Positions 1 to 6,893 of a stretch of 7,272 nucleotides of DNA are shown here, piece after piece. Source of the DNA: Competibacteraceae bacterium UBA2788 (GTDB lineage Bacteria; Pseudomonadota; Gammaproteobacteria; Competibacterales; Competibacteraceae). The notes beneath the pieces were generated by a model. That model searched no databases. It had not been told where the DNA came from and saw only the letters and a program-made list of their open reading frames with translations. The stretch's first letter is position 1. Each line of letters begins with the position of its first letter. The DNA lies in assembly GCA_002352185.1 (NCBI GenBank), contig DEHY01000114.1:21225-28496 (forward strand). Direction: 5' to 3'. The position numbers were made by a program, and so were the translations under genes.

Positions 1-953
1 CCTTCCTTGACCCGCAACGCCGCCTGCTCCACCGCTGCCCGCATCGGCAGATTGCTCAGCACCTGAGCCGAAATCCGCATCGCCTCCAGCACCGGCACGC
101 CGCTGGCCATCAGAATGCTGAAGGTGCGGGCGAAGCGGGCGGTATTGGCGCCTCGAATCAGGCGCGCCAGCAGCGGTAAGCGCAGTAGGACCTGGTGTAC
201 CCGCCGCCGAAATCCAATCCGGCGCAGGGCGTATGCCCAACTGGCCGTACCCGCCGCCAGGGTCGCCAGCACCAGCCAGCCGGATTGACGCAAAAAATCG
301 CTGACGGCGATCAGGCCACGGGTCAAGGCGGGCAACTGCTGGTTAAGGCTGCTGAAGACCTGCACCACTTGCGGGACAACATAGGTCAACAGCCCGGCGA
401 CGATCAGGATGGCGACGGTGGTCAGCAGCAAGGGATAGAACAGCGCCAGCCCGACCTTCTGGCGCATTTGCTGGCGGGCCTCGGTGTAGTCGGCCAGCCG
501 CTCGAACACCACTTCCAGATGGCCGGACTGTTCGCCGGCGGCCACTGTCGCCCGGTACAACTCCGGGAACGCCTGCGGAAAATCGCCCAGCGCAGTCGCC
601 AGAGTGTGGCCTTCCAGCACCCGGGTGCGCACCGCCAGCAGCAGACCGCTCAATCGCGCCCGTTCGGTCTGGCGCGCCACTGCGCCCAGCGACTCCTCTA
701 GCGGCAGGCCGGAACCGACCAGAGTCGCCATTTGCCGGGTGATCAGCGCCAGATCGGTGGCGCTGATCCGCACTTGCCCGCTCCACCACTGCCGGCCCCG
801 CCGCCGCTCCTGGCTGGCGACTTCTTCGACACCCAGCGGGTTCAGACCACGTTCGCGCAGGGCCTGGCGCGCCAGGCGCGGCGTATCGGCTTCAATCAGG
901 CCCTTGCGCTGGCGACCCCGATGATCAAGCGCGGCGTATTGAAAGGCAGGCAT
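1..953 (-). CDS. gspF: Type II secretion system inner-membrane platform protein GspF (partial, C-terminus cut by window edge)
   Basis: GspF is the polytopic inner-membrane platform protein of the type II secretion system. It contacts the GspE ATPase and helps assemble the pseudopilus. The reading frame is open from the ATG at 953-951 to the left edge and gives 317 complete codons; the family is usually about 400 residues, so roughly the last 90 are missing. The N-terminus (MPAFQYAALDHRGRQRKG) matches the family start MxAFxYxALDxxGxxxKG. The first T2SSF domain spans about residues 67-190 and has the conserved QMATLVGSGLPLEESL (75-90) and ALFYPLLL (170-177). Hydrophobic segments lie at about 169-193 and 224-242. 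The second T2SSF repeat begins near 270 (ARFARTFSILMASGVPVLEAM). The start sits 51 bases after gspE, in the same frame, with no good Shine-Dalgarno close by, so expression probably depends on upstream translation. The family assignment is firm. Confidence 0.97.
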   Translation of the reverse strand, partial: MPAFQYAALDHRGRQRKGLIEADTPRLARQALRERGLNPLGVEEVASQERRRGRQWWSGQVRISATDLALITRQMATLVGSGLPLEESLGAVARQTERARLSGLLLAVRTRVLEGHTLATALGDFPQAFPELYRATVAAGEQSGHLEVVFERLADYTEARQQMRQKVGLALFYPLLLTTVAILIVAGLLTYVVPQVVQVFSSLNQQLPALTRGLIAVSDFLRQSGWLVLATLAAGTASWAYALRRIGFRRRVHQVLLRLPLLARLIRGANTARFARTFSILMASGVPVLEAMRISAQVLSNLPMRAAVEQAALRVKE

Positions 954-1004
954 GGCGATGGAAATCAGGTCGGAGAGGATGGAAAAATTTCGAATTTCAC
1001 CTCA
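954..1004 (-). other. gspE-gspF intergenic spacer with tandem stops and a distant Shine-Dalgarno-like site
   Basis: This 51-base, locally AT-rich gap separates gspE from gspF. The gspE stop TGA (1007-1005) is followed at once by a second in-frame TGA (1004-1002). The gspF frame is the same as the gspE frame, so these two stops are what separate the two proteins. A strong Shine-Dalgarno-like GAGGTGA (complement of 997-1003) lies about 43 bases before the gspF ATG, too far for normal use. No ATG lies in frame between the stops and position 953. A small inverted repeat, AAATT-TCG-AATTT, sits at about 984-996. Confidence 0.5.
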
Positions 1005-2522
1005 TCAATCCTCCCGCGTCACCCGCACCAGTTCCGCCAGCGCGGTATCGCCGGCCAGCACCCGGCGGCGACCGTCGTCGCGGATGCTGCGGCTGGAGCG
1101 CCGGGCATGACGCTCCATTTCCTGCTCGCCTCTGCCCTCATGCACCAGGGTTTGCATCGCCTCGTCCACCGTGACCAGCTCGAAAATGCCGGTGCGGCCC
1201 CGGAAGCCGGAATGATTGCACTGTTCGCAGCCGACCGGCGTATACAACATCGGCGGGATGGCCGAAGCAATGCCCAGCACCGCGCAGTCGGCCAGGCTGG
1301 CGGAATGCGAGCGCTTGCAGTGCGGACAAAGTTTGCGCACCAGCCGCTGGGCCAGCACCCCGATCAACGACGACGAGAGCAGGAACGGTTCCACTCCCAT
1401 GTCGCGCAAGCGGGTAATGGCGCCGACCGCGCTGTTGGTGTGCAGGGTTGAGAGGACCAGATGGCCGGTCAGCGAGGCCTGCACCGCGATTTCAGCGGTT
1501 TCCAGATCACGGATTTCGCCAACCATCACCACATCGGGGTCTTGACGCAGAATGGCGCGCAGGCCGCGGGCAAAGGTCATCTCCACCTTGGTATTCACTT
1601 GCGTCTGACTGATCCCGTCCAGGTAATACTCAATCGGGTCTTCAACCGTCATGATATTGCGCTTGCGGTCATTAAGCTGGGTCAGCCCCGCATACAGCGT
1701 CGTGGTCTTGCCGGAACCGGTAGGGCCGGTGACCAGCAAAATGCCGTGCGGGCGATGGATCAGCTTCAGCAGCCGGGTTTCATCCTCCGGCTCCATGCCC
1801 AGATGGCGCAAATCCAGCCGGCCTTCGCGCTTGTCCAGCAGCCGCAGCACCACCCGCTCGCCGTGCCCGGTCGGCAGCGTCGAAACCCGCACGTCCACCG
1901 GACGTCCGGCGACCCGCAGCGAAATCCGCCCGTCCTGCGGCAACCGCTTCTCGGCGATGTCGAGATGGGCCATGACCTTGACCCGCGACACCAGCAGCGG
2001 CCCCAGCGCCCGGGGCGGCTGCAAGGCTTCGCGCAACACCCCGTCTACCCGGAATCGCACCAGCAGGCGGTTTTCAAAGGTTTCAATATGAATATCCGAG
2101 GCGTTCTCCTTGATCGCCTCGGTCAGCAGGGCGTTGATCAGACGAATGATCGGCGCATCATCGGCGCTTTCCAGCAAATCTTCCGGTTCCGGCAGGGCCA
2201 GCGCGACCTGATTCAAATCCATCTCTTCGCCCAAATCTTCCATCATCCGCGCCGCGCCATTGCTATCGCCTTCATAGCTATCCTGCAACAGGCGTTCAAA
2301 GCGCTCGGCGGGCACCAGCGACGGACGCAGCGGCGCATTCAAATAGCGGCGCAGTTCCATCAGGCTGCGTGGGCTGACCCCGGGTCGGCAGGCGACATTG
2401 AAGCCACTCTCAGTCTGCTCCAGCACCAGCACCCCATGCCGCTTGGCGAAGGCATACGGCAGGTGGCGAAGCAGCGGACTCCGGGACTCACCTACCGCGA
2501 CCGGCGCAGATTCGGCGTTCAT
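1005..2522 (-). CDS. gspE: Type II secretion system ATPase GspE
   Basis: GspE is the cytoplasmic hexameric ATPase that powers pseudopilus assembly; it docks on GspL and GspF. The product is 505 residues, normal for the family. The N-terminal N1/N2 region (about 15-160) precedes the RecA-like secretion ATPase core. Visible motifs are Walker A GPTGSGKT (266-273), Asp box MTVEDPIEY (291-299), Walker B region [16 protein letters not shown] (324-339) and His box [11 protein letters not shown] (352-362). The zinc-binding tetracysteine module typical of GspE is intact: C399 and C402 (CPHC), C432 and C435 (CEQC). The C-terminus ([28 protein letters not shown]) is the usual GspE ending. PilB and MshE ATPases are alternatives, but the neighbours gspC, gspD and gspF settle it. 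The ATG overlaps the gspD stop as ATGA, with no clear Shine-Dalgarno, so translational coupling is likely. Confidence 0.98.
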   Translation of the reverse strand: MNAESAPVAVGESRSPLLRHLPYAFAKRHGVLVLEQTESGFNVACRPGVSPRSLMELRRYLNAPLRPSLVPAERFERLLQDSYEGDSNGAARMMEDLGEEMDLNQVALALPEPEDLLESADDAPIIRLINALLTEAIKENASDIHIETFENRLLVRFRVDGVLREALQPPRALGPLLVSRVKVMAHLDIAEKRLPQDGRISLRVAGRPVDVRVSTLPTGHGERVVLRLLDKREGRLDLRHLGMEPEDETRLLKLIHRPHGILLVTGPTGSGKTTTLYAGLTQLNDRKRNIMTVEDPIEYYLDGISQTQVNTKVEMTFARGLRAILRQDPDVVMVGEIRDLETAEIAVQASLTGHLVLSTLHTNSAVGAITRLRDMGVEPFLLSSSLIGVLAQRLVRKLCPHCKRSHSASLADCAVLGIASAIPPMLYTPVGCEQCNHSGFRGRTGIFELVTVDEAMQTLVHEGRGEQEMERHARRSSRSIRDDGRRRVLAGDTALAELVRVTRED

Positions 2523-4630
2523 TTGTTGCCAAAGCCAAATTCTGCTGCAGGGGCCGGCGGCGGAAGTGGCGCTGGCGGCGGCGCCGGCGGCGAAGGCCGC
2601 GTGTCGAGAATGGTCCCTTGCGCCCTGACCTCTTCCTGCGGTTTCAACACCGGCGACTGCACATCGGGCAGCAGCGAAACCTCACGGGTGCGCGCCGCCA
2701 GTTGTTGATCGCGGATATAGCTGTATTTGCTGTCGGTGTGCAGCGTCCCTTGCCCCGCATCCCGCAGAATGACCGGATGCAGGAACACCATCAGATTGCG
2801 CTTGAGCTTGGTGGTGCTGCGATAGCGGAACAGATTCCCCAGCAGCGGCACATCCCCCAGCAGCGGCACTTTTTGCGCGCTTTCGTCAATCTTGTCGTCA
2901 ATCAACCCGCCCAGCACCAGAATCTGTCCATTTTCCACCAGCACATTGGTCTTAATCGCCCGTTTATTGGTGGTCGGTCCCTGCGTGGACGCATTGGCCG
3001 ACGGCGCCAAATTGGAAACTTCCTGGCTGATTTCCAGTTTGACGGCGTTGCCCTCGTTGATTTGCGGTTTGACCTTGAGCTTGATGCCGATGTCTTCGCG
3101 CTGGATGGTCTGAAACGGATTCCCAACCTGCGATGCGCTGCTGCCGCTGCTGGTTGAAGTGGTGTAGGAGCCGGTCACAAAGGGCACATTCTGGCCGACG
3201 ATGATTTCCGCCTCTTCATTGTCCAGCGTGACCACGGTCGGAGTGGACAGCACGTTGGTGTCGGCGTCCTTGGCCAAGGCGCTGATCAGGGCGCCAAAGC
3301 GGTTATCGCCGGTGAAATCGCCCACGCCGAGCTGGATGCCCTGCGGAACTCGCGCCGCATCAAGCTTGGTCAAGTCGCCTGCGTCGGCCTGCGCCGCCAA
3401 TCCGAGGATATTGGCCAGGCTGGAGGTGCCGGCGTCGAAGTTGGTGAACCCGATGGCATTGCTGGATCCCACCGCCCACTGCACCCCAAGCTGAGCGGTC
3501 TTCTCTGCGGAAATTTCCGCGATGACCGCTTCCACCAGCACCTGAGCGCGGCGGATGTCCAGTTGCGCAATGATCGCCCGCAGCGAACGAATCATCTCCG
3601 GCGGCGCAGTGATCACCAGGGAATTAGTGGCCGCATCGGCCTGAATGTCCACCAGGCTGGCGCTGCTGCTGCTACTGCCACCGCCGGGCGCTGCGCCTGG
3701 AACCTGCCCCGGCATCGGCGCGCTGCGTGCGGCGTCGCTGCTCAGACTTTTACTGACGCCCTGCAACACCGTCATCAAATCCTTGGCCTTGGCATAGCGC
3801 AGGTAGACGACCTGGGTGTTGCCGCCGCTGTCCAGCGGGGTGTCCAGATGCGTCACCAGCGCCCGCAGCCGCAGCCGCGACGCCTTGTCGCCGCTCAGCA
3901 GGATGCTGTTGGTGCGCTCGTCCGCCACCATGCGCGGCGGCGTGCCCACAGCAGCGGCTGGATCGTTGCGGGCCTTGCCCTGTTCCAGCGCAGTCAGCAC
4001 CCGCACGATCTCGGTGGCCGAAGCATGGCGCAAGGCCACGATCTCGACTTCTTCATTACTGGCCAGATCGACCCGGGCGATAATGCTGGCGATGCGTTCC
4101 ACATTCGCGGCGCTGTCGGAAATGATCAGCACATTGGTCGGGGTATAGGCGGCCAGATGTCCCTGCGGCGGAATCAGGGGACGCAGGATCGGCACAATCT
4201 GGGCGGCGGAAACGTTTTGCACCTGAATCACGCGGGTCACGATCTGATCGGGTTCGGCGCCGCCCCGCCGATCCACGGTGGGAATGCTCTCCTGCTTGGC
4301 GCCGGCGGCGGGCACGATCTTGATCACATTATCGCCAGGCACGGCGGCGAAGCCATGAACGCCCAGCACCGCCAGAAACACCTGATAGAGTTCCTTCTCG
4401 TCCATCGCCTTGGCGGAAATGATGGTGACCCGGCCCTTGACCCGGGGATCCACGATGAAATTCTTGCCGGTCAACACCGACATGCTCTCCACCAGCGCGC
4501 TGATCTCGGCGTCCTTGAGATTCAGCGTCACTGGCGCAGCGCTCACCGGAACGGCCAGAATCACGCTCAGCAACAACCCACCCAAGGCGCGGCGGCGTAG
4601 CGTCTGTCGTCGAAAAATCATGGCGTTCAT
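2519..4630 (-). CDS. gspD: Type II secretion system outer-membrane secretin GspD
   Basis: GspD forms the multimeric outer-membrane channel through which folded substrates leave the periplasm. The product is 703 residues, within the family range. A Sec signal peptide (basic [14 protein letters not shown], hydrophobic core about 15-28) probably ends at VSA-AP (31/32). The N0 domain covers about 33-108 and starts [19 protein letters not shown]1 is about 128-188, N2 about 192-264 and N3 about 272-358. N3 is interrupted by a Pro/Gly/Ser linker at 302-325. The secretin barrel domain is about 363-622, with the signature LVLGGLIDD (571-579) followed by [17 protein letters not shown] (588-604). The tail (625-703) contains the S-domain-like [10 protein letters not shown] and ends in a Pro/Ala-rich run (680-695). 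The start overlaps the gspC stop as ATGA. A second ATG at codon 4 is possible, but the first gives the overlap. No lipobox is seen, so an external pilotin or other targeting factor may be needed (inference). Confidence 0.98.
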   Translation of the reverse strand: MNAMIFRRQTLRRRALGGLLLSVILAVPVSAAPVTLNLKDAEISALVESMSVLTGKNFIVDPRVKGRVTIISAKAMDEKELYQVFLAVLGVHGFAAVPGDNVIKIVPAAGAKQESIPTVDRRGGAEPDQIVTRVIQVQNVSAAQIVPILRPLIPPQGHLAAYTPTNVLIISDSAANVERIASIIARVDLASNEEVEIVALRHASATEIVRVLTALEQGKARNDPAAAVGTPPRMVADERTNSILLSGDKASRLRLRALVTHLDTPLDSGGNTQVVYLRYAKAKDLMTVLQGVSKSLSSDAARSAPMPGQVPGAAPGGGSSSSSASLVDIQADAATNSLVITAPPEMIRSLRAIIAQLDIRRAQVLVEAVIAEISAEKTAQLGVQWAVGSSNAIGFTNFDAGTSSLANILGLAAQADAGDLTKLDAARVPQGIQLGVGDFTGDNRFGALISALAKDADTNVLSTPTVVTLDNEEAEIIVGQNVPFVTGSYTTSTSSGSSASQVGNPFQTIQREDIGIKLKVKPQINEGNAVKLEISQEVSNLAPSANASTQGPTTNKRAIKTNVLVENGQILVLGGLIDDKIDESAQKVPLLGDVPLLGNLFRYRSTTKLKRNLMVFLHPVILRDAGQGTLHTDSKYSYIRDQQLAARTREVSLLPDVQSPVLKPQEEVRAQGTILDTRPSPPAPPPAPLPPPAPAAEFGFGNK

Positions 4631-5637
4631 CTCGATGGACTGCTCAGGGAAAAAGTCAAGGGTATCTCAGCGCCGCTGCGCAGCACGCGCACGCTCACCT
4701 GATCGGCGCTCATCACTTCCTGCAACATGGAGAAGCCCTGCATTGGATTGTTGAGGCGGCTGCCGTTGATTTCAGTAATCACATCGCCGCTGTTCAATCC
4801 CAACTGACGCAACAATTGCTGATCGCGCCCCGGTCGCAAACGAAAACCAATAAATTGACCGTTTTGCACGTAGGAGCTGGCGAAAGCGATATCTTCCAGC
4901 GCCTGAGGCCGGGTCGCCATCTCTCCACGCAACCGCTGTGCAAGCGCACGGGCGTCAATCACCTGCGGCTCCATGGAAGACGCCGGACTGGATTTCTGTT
5001 CGGGCGCGGGCGACGGCGCGGGCGGCAGCATACTGTTGGGATCGCCGAGTTTGGGCAGATTGAGCACTTCCTGCCGACCATTGCGGGACACCACCACATG
5101 GTCGCGCTGCACCCGTTCCAGCCGCGCTCCGCCCGGCAACGGCTCGCCGACGCGGTAGCCGCGTTCCGGTCCGCTGCCATCGGCGATCAGCGCCAGCGCC
5201 TGATCACCGCCGCGCTCAATAAAAAAGACGCCCACCAGGCGCAGATTGAGCGGCGTCACAGGCAGGGGTGTGGGCGGCGCTTCCACTGGCCGCCCCGCTT
5301 CCATCTGGCCAAACAGATGCCAGGCGGCGATAGCCGTATAGTCGGTCGGCGGGGCGTTTGCGCCAGCGCCGGCGGATGATTCCACTGCTGGCACAGTCAC
5401 GGCCACGGTCGGCCCCGACGATCCCGCCAGGAACGCCAGCGTCAGACCGGCGAGCGCATGGGCCAGCGCAATTACCAGGATGGCGTTGATCGCCGCCACG
5501 GCGATCCGCAACCAGGCTTCAGGGCGGGAGATCGCCGAAGGTATGCGCTTCTGTACGGCTAAAAGGGTGCGTTGGGCAAAGTGGGTCAAAATGAAGGGCG
5601 TTCGCGGGTACCCATCCACATCCGCCGCTCGCTTCAT
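4627..5637 (-). CDS. gspC: Type II secretion system inner-membrane protein GspC with HR and PDZ domains
   Basis: GspC is a bitopic inner-membrane protein that links the cytoplasmic-membrane platform to the secretin; its periplasmic HR domain binds the GspD N0 domain. The product is 336 residues. A cytoplasmic N-terminus of about 43 residues leads to one membrane helix (about 44-70). A Pro/Ala-rich linker follows, then the HR domain (about 100-195), which opens with YTAIAAWHLFGQ and contains LRLVGVFF. A second proline-rich linker (204-222) precedes a C-terminal PDZ domain (about 245-333) with LRQLGLNSGDVITEINGSRL, the usual ligand-loop strand pattern. It is the first gene of the gsp cluster here. 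The ATG at 5637 has no strong Shine-Dalgarno; an in-frame GTG at codon 7 or TTG at codon 17 could be the true start, so the first residues are uncertain. The identity is secure from the domain order and the position before gspD. Confidence 0.95.
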   Translation of the reverse strand: MKRAADVDGYPRTPFILTHFAQRTLLAVQKRIPSAISRPEAWLRIAVAAINAILVIALAHALAGLTLAFLAGSSGPTVAVTVPAVESSAGAGANAPPTDYTAIAAWHLFGQMEAGRPVEAPPTPLPVTPLNLRLVGVFFIERGGDQALALIADGSGPERGYRVGEPLPGGARLERVQRDHVVVSRNGRQEVLNLPKLGDPNSMLPPAPSPAPEQKSSPASSMEPQVIDARALAQRLRGEMATRPQALEDIAFASSYVQNGQFIGFRLRPGRDQQLLRQLGLNSGDVITEINGSRLNNPMQGFSMLQEVMSADQVSVRVLRSGAEIPLTFSLSSPSR

Positions 5638-5682
5638 AATCGACAGCGTGAGCGTGCGTGCGGGGTTTTAGCGGGATGGAGG

Positions 5683-5712
5683 ATAACAAAATTTCGCCGG
5701 GATCGGCTTCAA
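5683..5712 (-). promoter_or_regulatory. Candidate sigma-70-like promoter for the gsp operon
   Basis: On the minus strand TTGAAG (complement of 5707-5712) and TGTTAT (complement of 5683-5688) are separated by 18 bases. Each box matches four of six consensus positions. It would give a leader of roughly 40 nucleotides before the gspC ATG and lies after the stem-loop that ends the upstream gene. This is a visual match only and could be chance. Nothing else recognisable is seen in the 5638-5797 gap apart from the stem-loop. Confidence 0.35.
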
Positions 5713-5756
5713 GTTTTCGCGTCCGACCCCGGCGGCGCACCCTGCCCCAGTGGCGT

Positions 5757-5785
5757 ATCGCTCCCACACGGAACATGGGAGCGAT
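5757..5785 (-). terminator. Perfect 10-bp stem-loop after the glycine-zipper gene, possible terminator
   Basis: ATCGCTCCCA (5757-5766) and TGGGAGCGAT (5776-5785) form a perfect 10-bp inverted repeat around a 9-base loop. It begins 12 bases downstream of the stop of the minus-strand glycine-zipper gene and lies before the candidate gsp promoter, a position that suits transcription termination or mRNA 3'-end protection. There is no run of T after the stem on either strand, so it is not a textbook intrinsic terminator. It may instead be a dispersed palindromic repeat. Confidence 0.5.
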
Positions 5786-5797
5786 GATCAAATCAAC

Positions 5798-6166
5798 TCA
5801 ATCCCAATCGTGATGATGGCGGTAATGGCCCCGATGCCGCCCTGGGCGATGATAATAGGACGGCGGCGGACCGTAATCGCGGGGGGCGGAATAAACCGGA
5901 CGATTCACATACCGGTATCGGTCCACATAGATCACCTCGCGCTGCGGGCGACGGTGACGCTGGGTAGCGAGAGCGGTTCCGGTCGCCCCGCCGATAGCGC
6001 TTCCCACAATCGCGCCATCGCGCCCGCCCAGCTCGGAACCCACGGCGGCGCCCAGCGCTCCGCCCAAGGCCCCACCCAGGATGGCATCGCCCCTGCCGCC
6101 CGCCAGCAGCGTCATCGGCGCGCCAATCAGCGCCATAAACAACAAAGTCGGTATCGTTTTCGTCAT
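5798..6166 (-). CDS. Exported glycine-zipper protein with Tyr/His/Arg-rich tail
   Basis: This is a small protein of 122 residues with no specific function that I can assign. A signal-peptide-like N-terminus (MTKTIPTLLFMALIGAPMTLLA) suggests export, with likely cleavage near residue 22; there is no lipobox cysteine. Residues 26-67 form a glycine-zipper region in two halves (GDAILGGALGGALGAAVG and GAIVGSAIGGATGTALA), like the 17-kDa-antigen/Gly-zipper 2TM families that insert into or associate with membranes. The tail (69-122) is rich in Arg, Tyr (8) and His (7) and ends GHYRHHHDWD. I chose the ATG at 6166 over an upstream in-frame ATG at 6214. It begins the signal peptide directly and has a Shine-Dalgarno-like AGAGGGA 7 bases before it, whereas the extra 16 residues would precede the signal. 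It lies upstream of gspC on the same strand but is separated by a stem-loop, so co-transcription is doubtful. Confidence 0.8.
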   Translation of the reverse strand: MTKTIPTLLFMALIGAPMTLLAGGRGDAILGGALGGALGAAVGSELGGRDGAIVGSAIGGATGTALATQRHRRPQREVIYVDRYRYVNRPVYSAPRDYGPPPSYYHRPGRHRGHYRHHHDWD

Positions 6167-6266
6167 GGCTGTTCCCTCTACGCAGTGAGCTTCATCGCTG
6201 ACCAGCGTAGACATGCCAGACTGAACGAACGCTGACCGGCGCCACGAGCGTCATCGTCCTGAATAA
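6167..6266 (-). other. Intergenic leader between the thioesterase and glycine-zipper genes
   Basis: This 100-base gap holds no convincing promoter or intrinsic terminator. On the minus strand CTACGC (complement of 6205-6210) and GCGTAG (complement of 6178-6183) could pair around a 21-base loop, with the second arm directly abutting the ribosome binding site of the glycine-zipper gene. The pairing is only 6 bp and may be chance. Without a visible promoter, the zipper gene might be transcribed from the thioesterase side. Confidence 0.3.
6172..6178 (-). promoter_or_regulatory. Ribosome binding site that decides the glycine-zipper gene start
   Basis: On the minus strand GAGGGAA lies about 5 to 8 bases before the ATG at 6166. 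It supports the shorter 122-residue start over the upstream in-frame ATG at 6214, for which I see no comparable site. Confidence 0.5.
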
Positions 6267-6797
6267 TCAGCGGGACAGGCAGCGCAAGACCGGCGTTTCA
6301 AAATGAATGGTTGGAGTTTTGGCGCGCACCCCCATTACCCGGCCCGATTGTGGCGGGCGCGACAGTTGGATGTGCGCCGCCATCAGCGCGCTCAGGCGAT
6401 CCAGCACCGGCAATGCCATGGGCGCGCTATGCCGCTCGGCCAAATCCACATGAATCAGCATCAACTCGGTCGTCGCCGACAGGAATCCTTCGCTGGCATG
6501 ATACAGGCGATGGAAACAGTGAATGCGCTTGCTGTCGAAGCCGAGCAGTTGGGTGGTAATGCGGATGGGATCGCCCGCCATCAATTCGCGCTGATAATTG
6601 ACATGCGTTTCCACCACGAACGCCGAACACTGCTGCTGATCGCGATAGTCCTGTCCCATTCCCAAGGAATCCGTGAAGGCGTCGGTAGCGTGATCGAACG
6701 CCAGCACATAATAAGCGACATTCATGTGGCCGTTGTAGTCGATCCACTCGGGCGGCACCTTACTGGTGTACAGGCACAGGGGGGATTCAATCCGCAT
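6267..6797 (-). CDS. Hotdog-fold acyl-CoA thioesterase (4HBT family)
   Basis: This is a single-domain hotdog-fold protein of 176 residues, probably a cytoplasmic acyl-CoA thioesterase. Near the N-terminus is VPPEWIDYNGHMNVAYY (14-30), in which D20 occupies the place of the catalytic or substrate-orienting Asp of 4-hydroxybenzoyl-CoA thioesterase-type enzymes and GHMN is the family hallmark. ETHVNYQREL (63-72) followed by AGDPIRI (74-80), HCFHRLYH (93-100) and ATTELMLIHVDL (108-119) fit the remaining hotdog strands and helix. The WxDYNGHMN...FDHATDAF pattern resembles thioesterases found beside or fused to L-carnitine dehydrogenase (betainyl-CoA-type), but no carnitine genes are present here, so the substrate is unknown. 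A YbgC/FadM-like general thioesterase is the alternative. The ATG at 6797 lacks a strong Shine-Dalgarno. The gene diverges from thiD. Confidence 0.9.
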   Translation of the reverse strand: MRIESPLCLYTSKVPPEWIDYNGHMNVAYYVLAFDHATDAFTDSLGMGQDYRDQQQCSAFVVETHVNYQRELMAGDPIRITTQLLGFDSKRIHCFHRLYHASEGFLSATTELMLIHVDLAERHSAPMALPVLDRLSALMAAHIQLSRPPQSGRVMGVRAKTPTIHFETPVLRCLSR

Positions 6798-6893
6798 GGT
6801 TGTTACGTCACTGTCGGTGAAAAACGCGGTACGCTACTGGCTTTTATCACATTACGCAATTGTTAAAACCTCAAAGCAGGAGAATACCGGTCA
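6798..6893. promoter_or_regulatory. Divergent promoter region between the thioesterase gene and thiD
   Basis: This 96-base gap must carry the start signals for both divergent genes. For the minus strand, TTGAGG (complement of 6869-6874), a 17-base spacer and TGTGAT (complement of 6846-6851) make a plausible promoter; GATAAA just after TG would also fit an extended -10. For the plus strand only a weak pair is visible: GTGAAA (6817-6822), 19 bases, TTTTAT (6842-6847). An imperfect inverted repeat, TTTTATCAC (6842-6850) and TTGTTAAAA (6860-6868), matches at 7 of 9 positions and overlaps both -10 candidates. I see no thiamine riboswitch: there is no room or recognisable TPP-box pattern. Confidence 0.35.
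6878..6882 (+). promoter_or_regulatory. Ribosome binding site of thiD
   Basis: AGGAG ends 11 bases before the ATG at 6894, slightly far but usable. It supports that ATG as the start, which also gives the expected ThiD N-terminus with no extension. Confidence 0.6.

Noticed and set aside
360..370. Possible frameshift in the centre of gspF
   Set aside because: Reading the frame from the ATG at 953 to the left edge gave continuous GspF-like protein with no stop or frame change.
343..789. 148-codon minus-strand ORF within gspF
   Set aside because: It is out of frame with gspF, whose own frame gives an uninterrupted, well-matched GspF protein over the same bases.
732..1451. 239-codon plus-strand ORF across the gspF-gspE junction
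   Set aside because: It is antisense to both genes with no family resemblance.
1461..2708. 415-codon plus-strand ORF opposite gspE and the end of gspD
   Set aside because: It is the antisense shadow of two firmly identified genes in GC-rich DNA; its composition (Gln, His and Arg-rich) shows no domain, and it crosses the gene junction.
3563..4600. 345-codon plus-strand ORF opposite gspD
   Set aside because: It is antisense to a clear secretin. The His/Gln/Gly-rich product has no recognisable motif and is typical of a reverse-frame artefact.
6167..6214. N-terminal extension of the glycine-zipper protein from an upstream ATG
   Set aside because: The extra 16 residues are hydrophilic and would sit in front of the signal peptide; the ribosome binding site favours the ATG at 6166.
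5750..6235. 161-codon plus-strand ORF opposite the glycine-zipper gene
   Set aside because: The minus-strand frame has a signal peptide, glycine zipper and ribosome binding site; the plus-strand product has none of these.
6303..6866. 187-codon plus-strand ORF opposite the thioesterase gene
   Set aside because: It is antisense to a protein with clear hotdog-fold motifs and has no recognisable domain.
6798..6893. Possible TPP riboswitch before thiD
   Set aside because: The gap is only 96 bases, and no thi-box-like paired elements were recognisable in the plus-strand leader.
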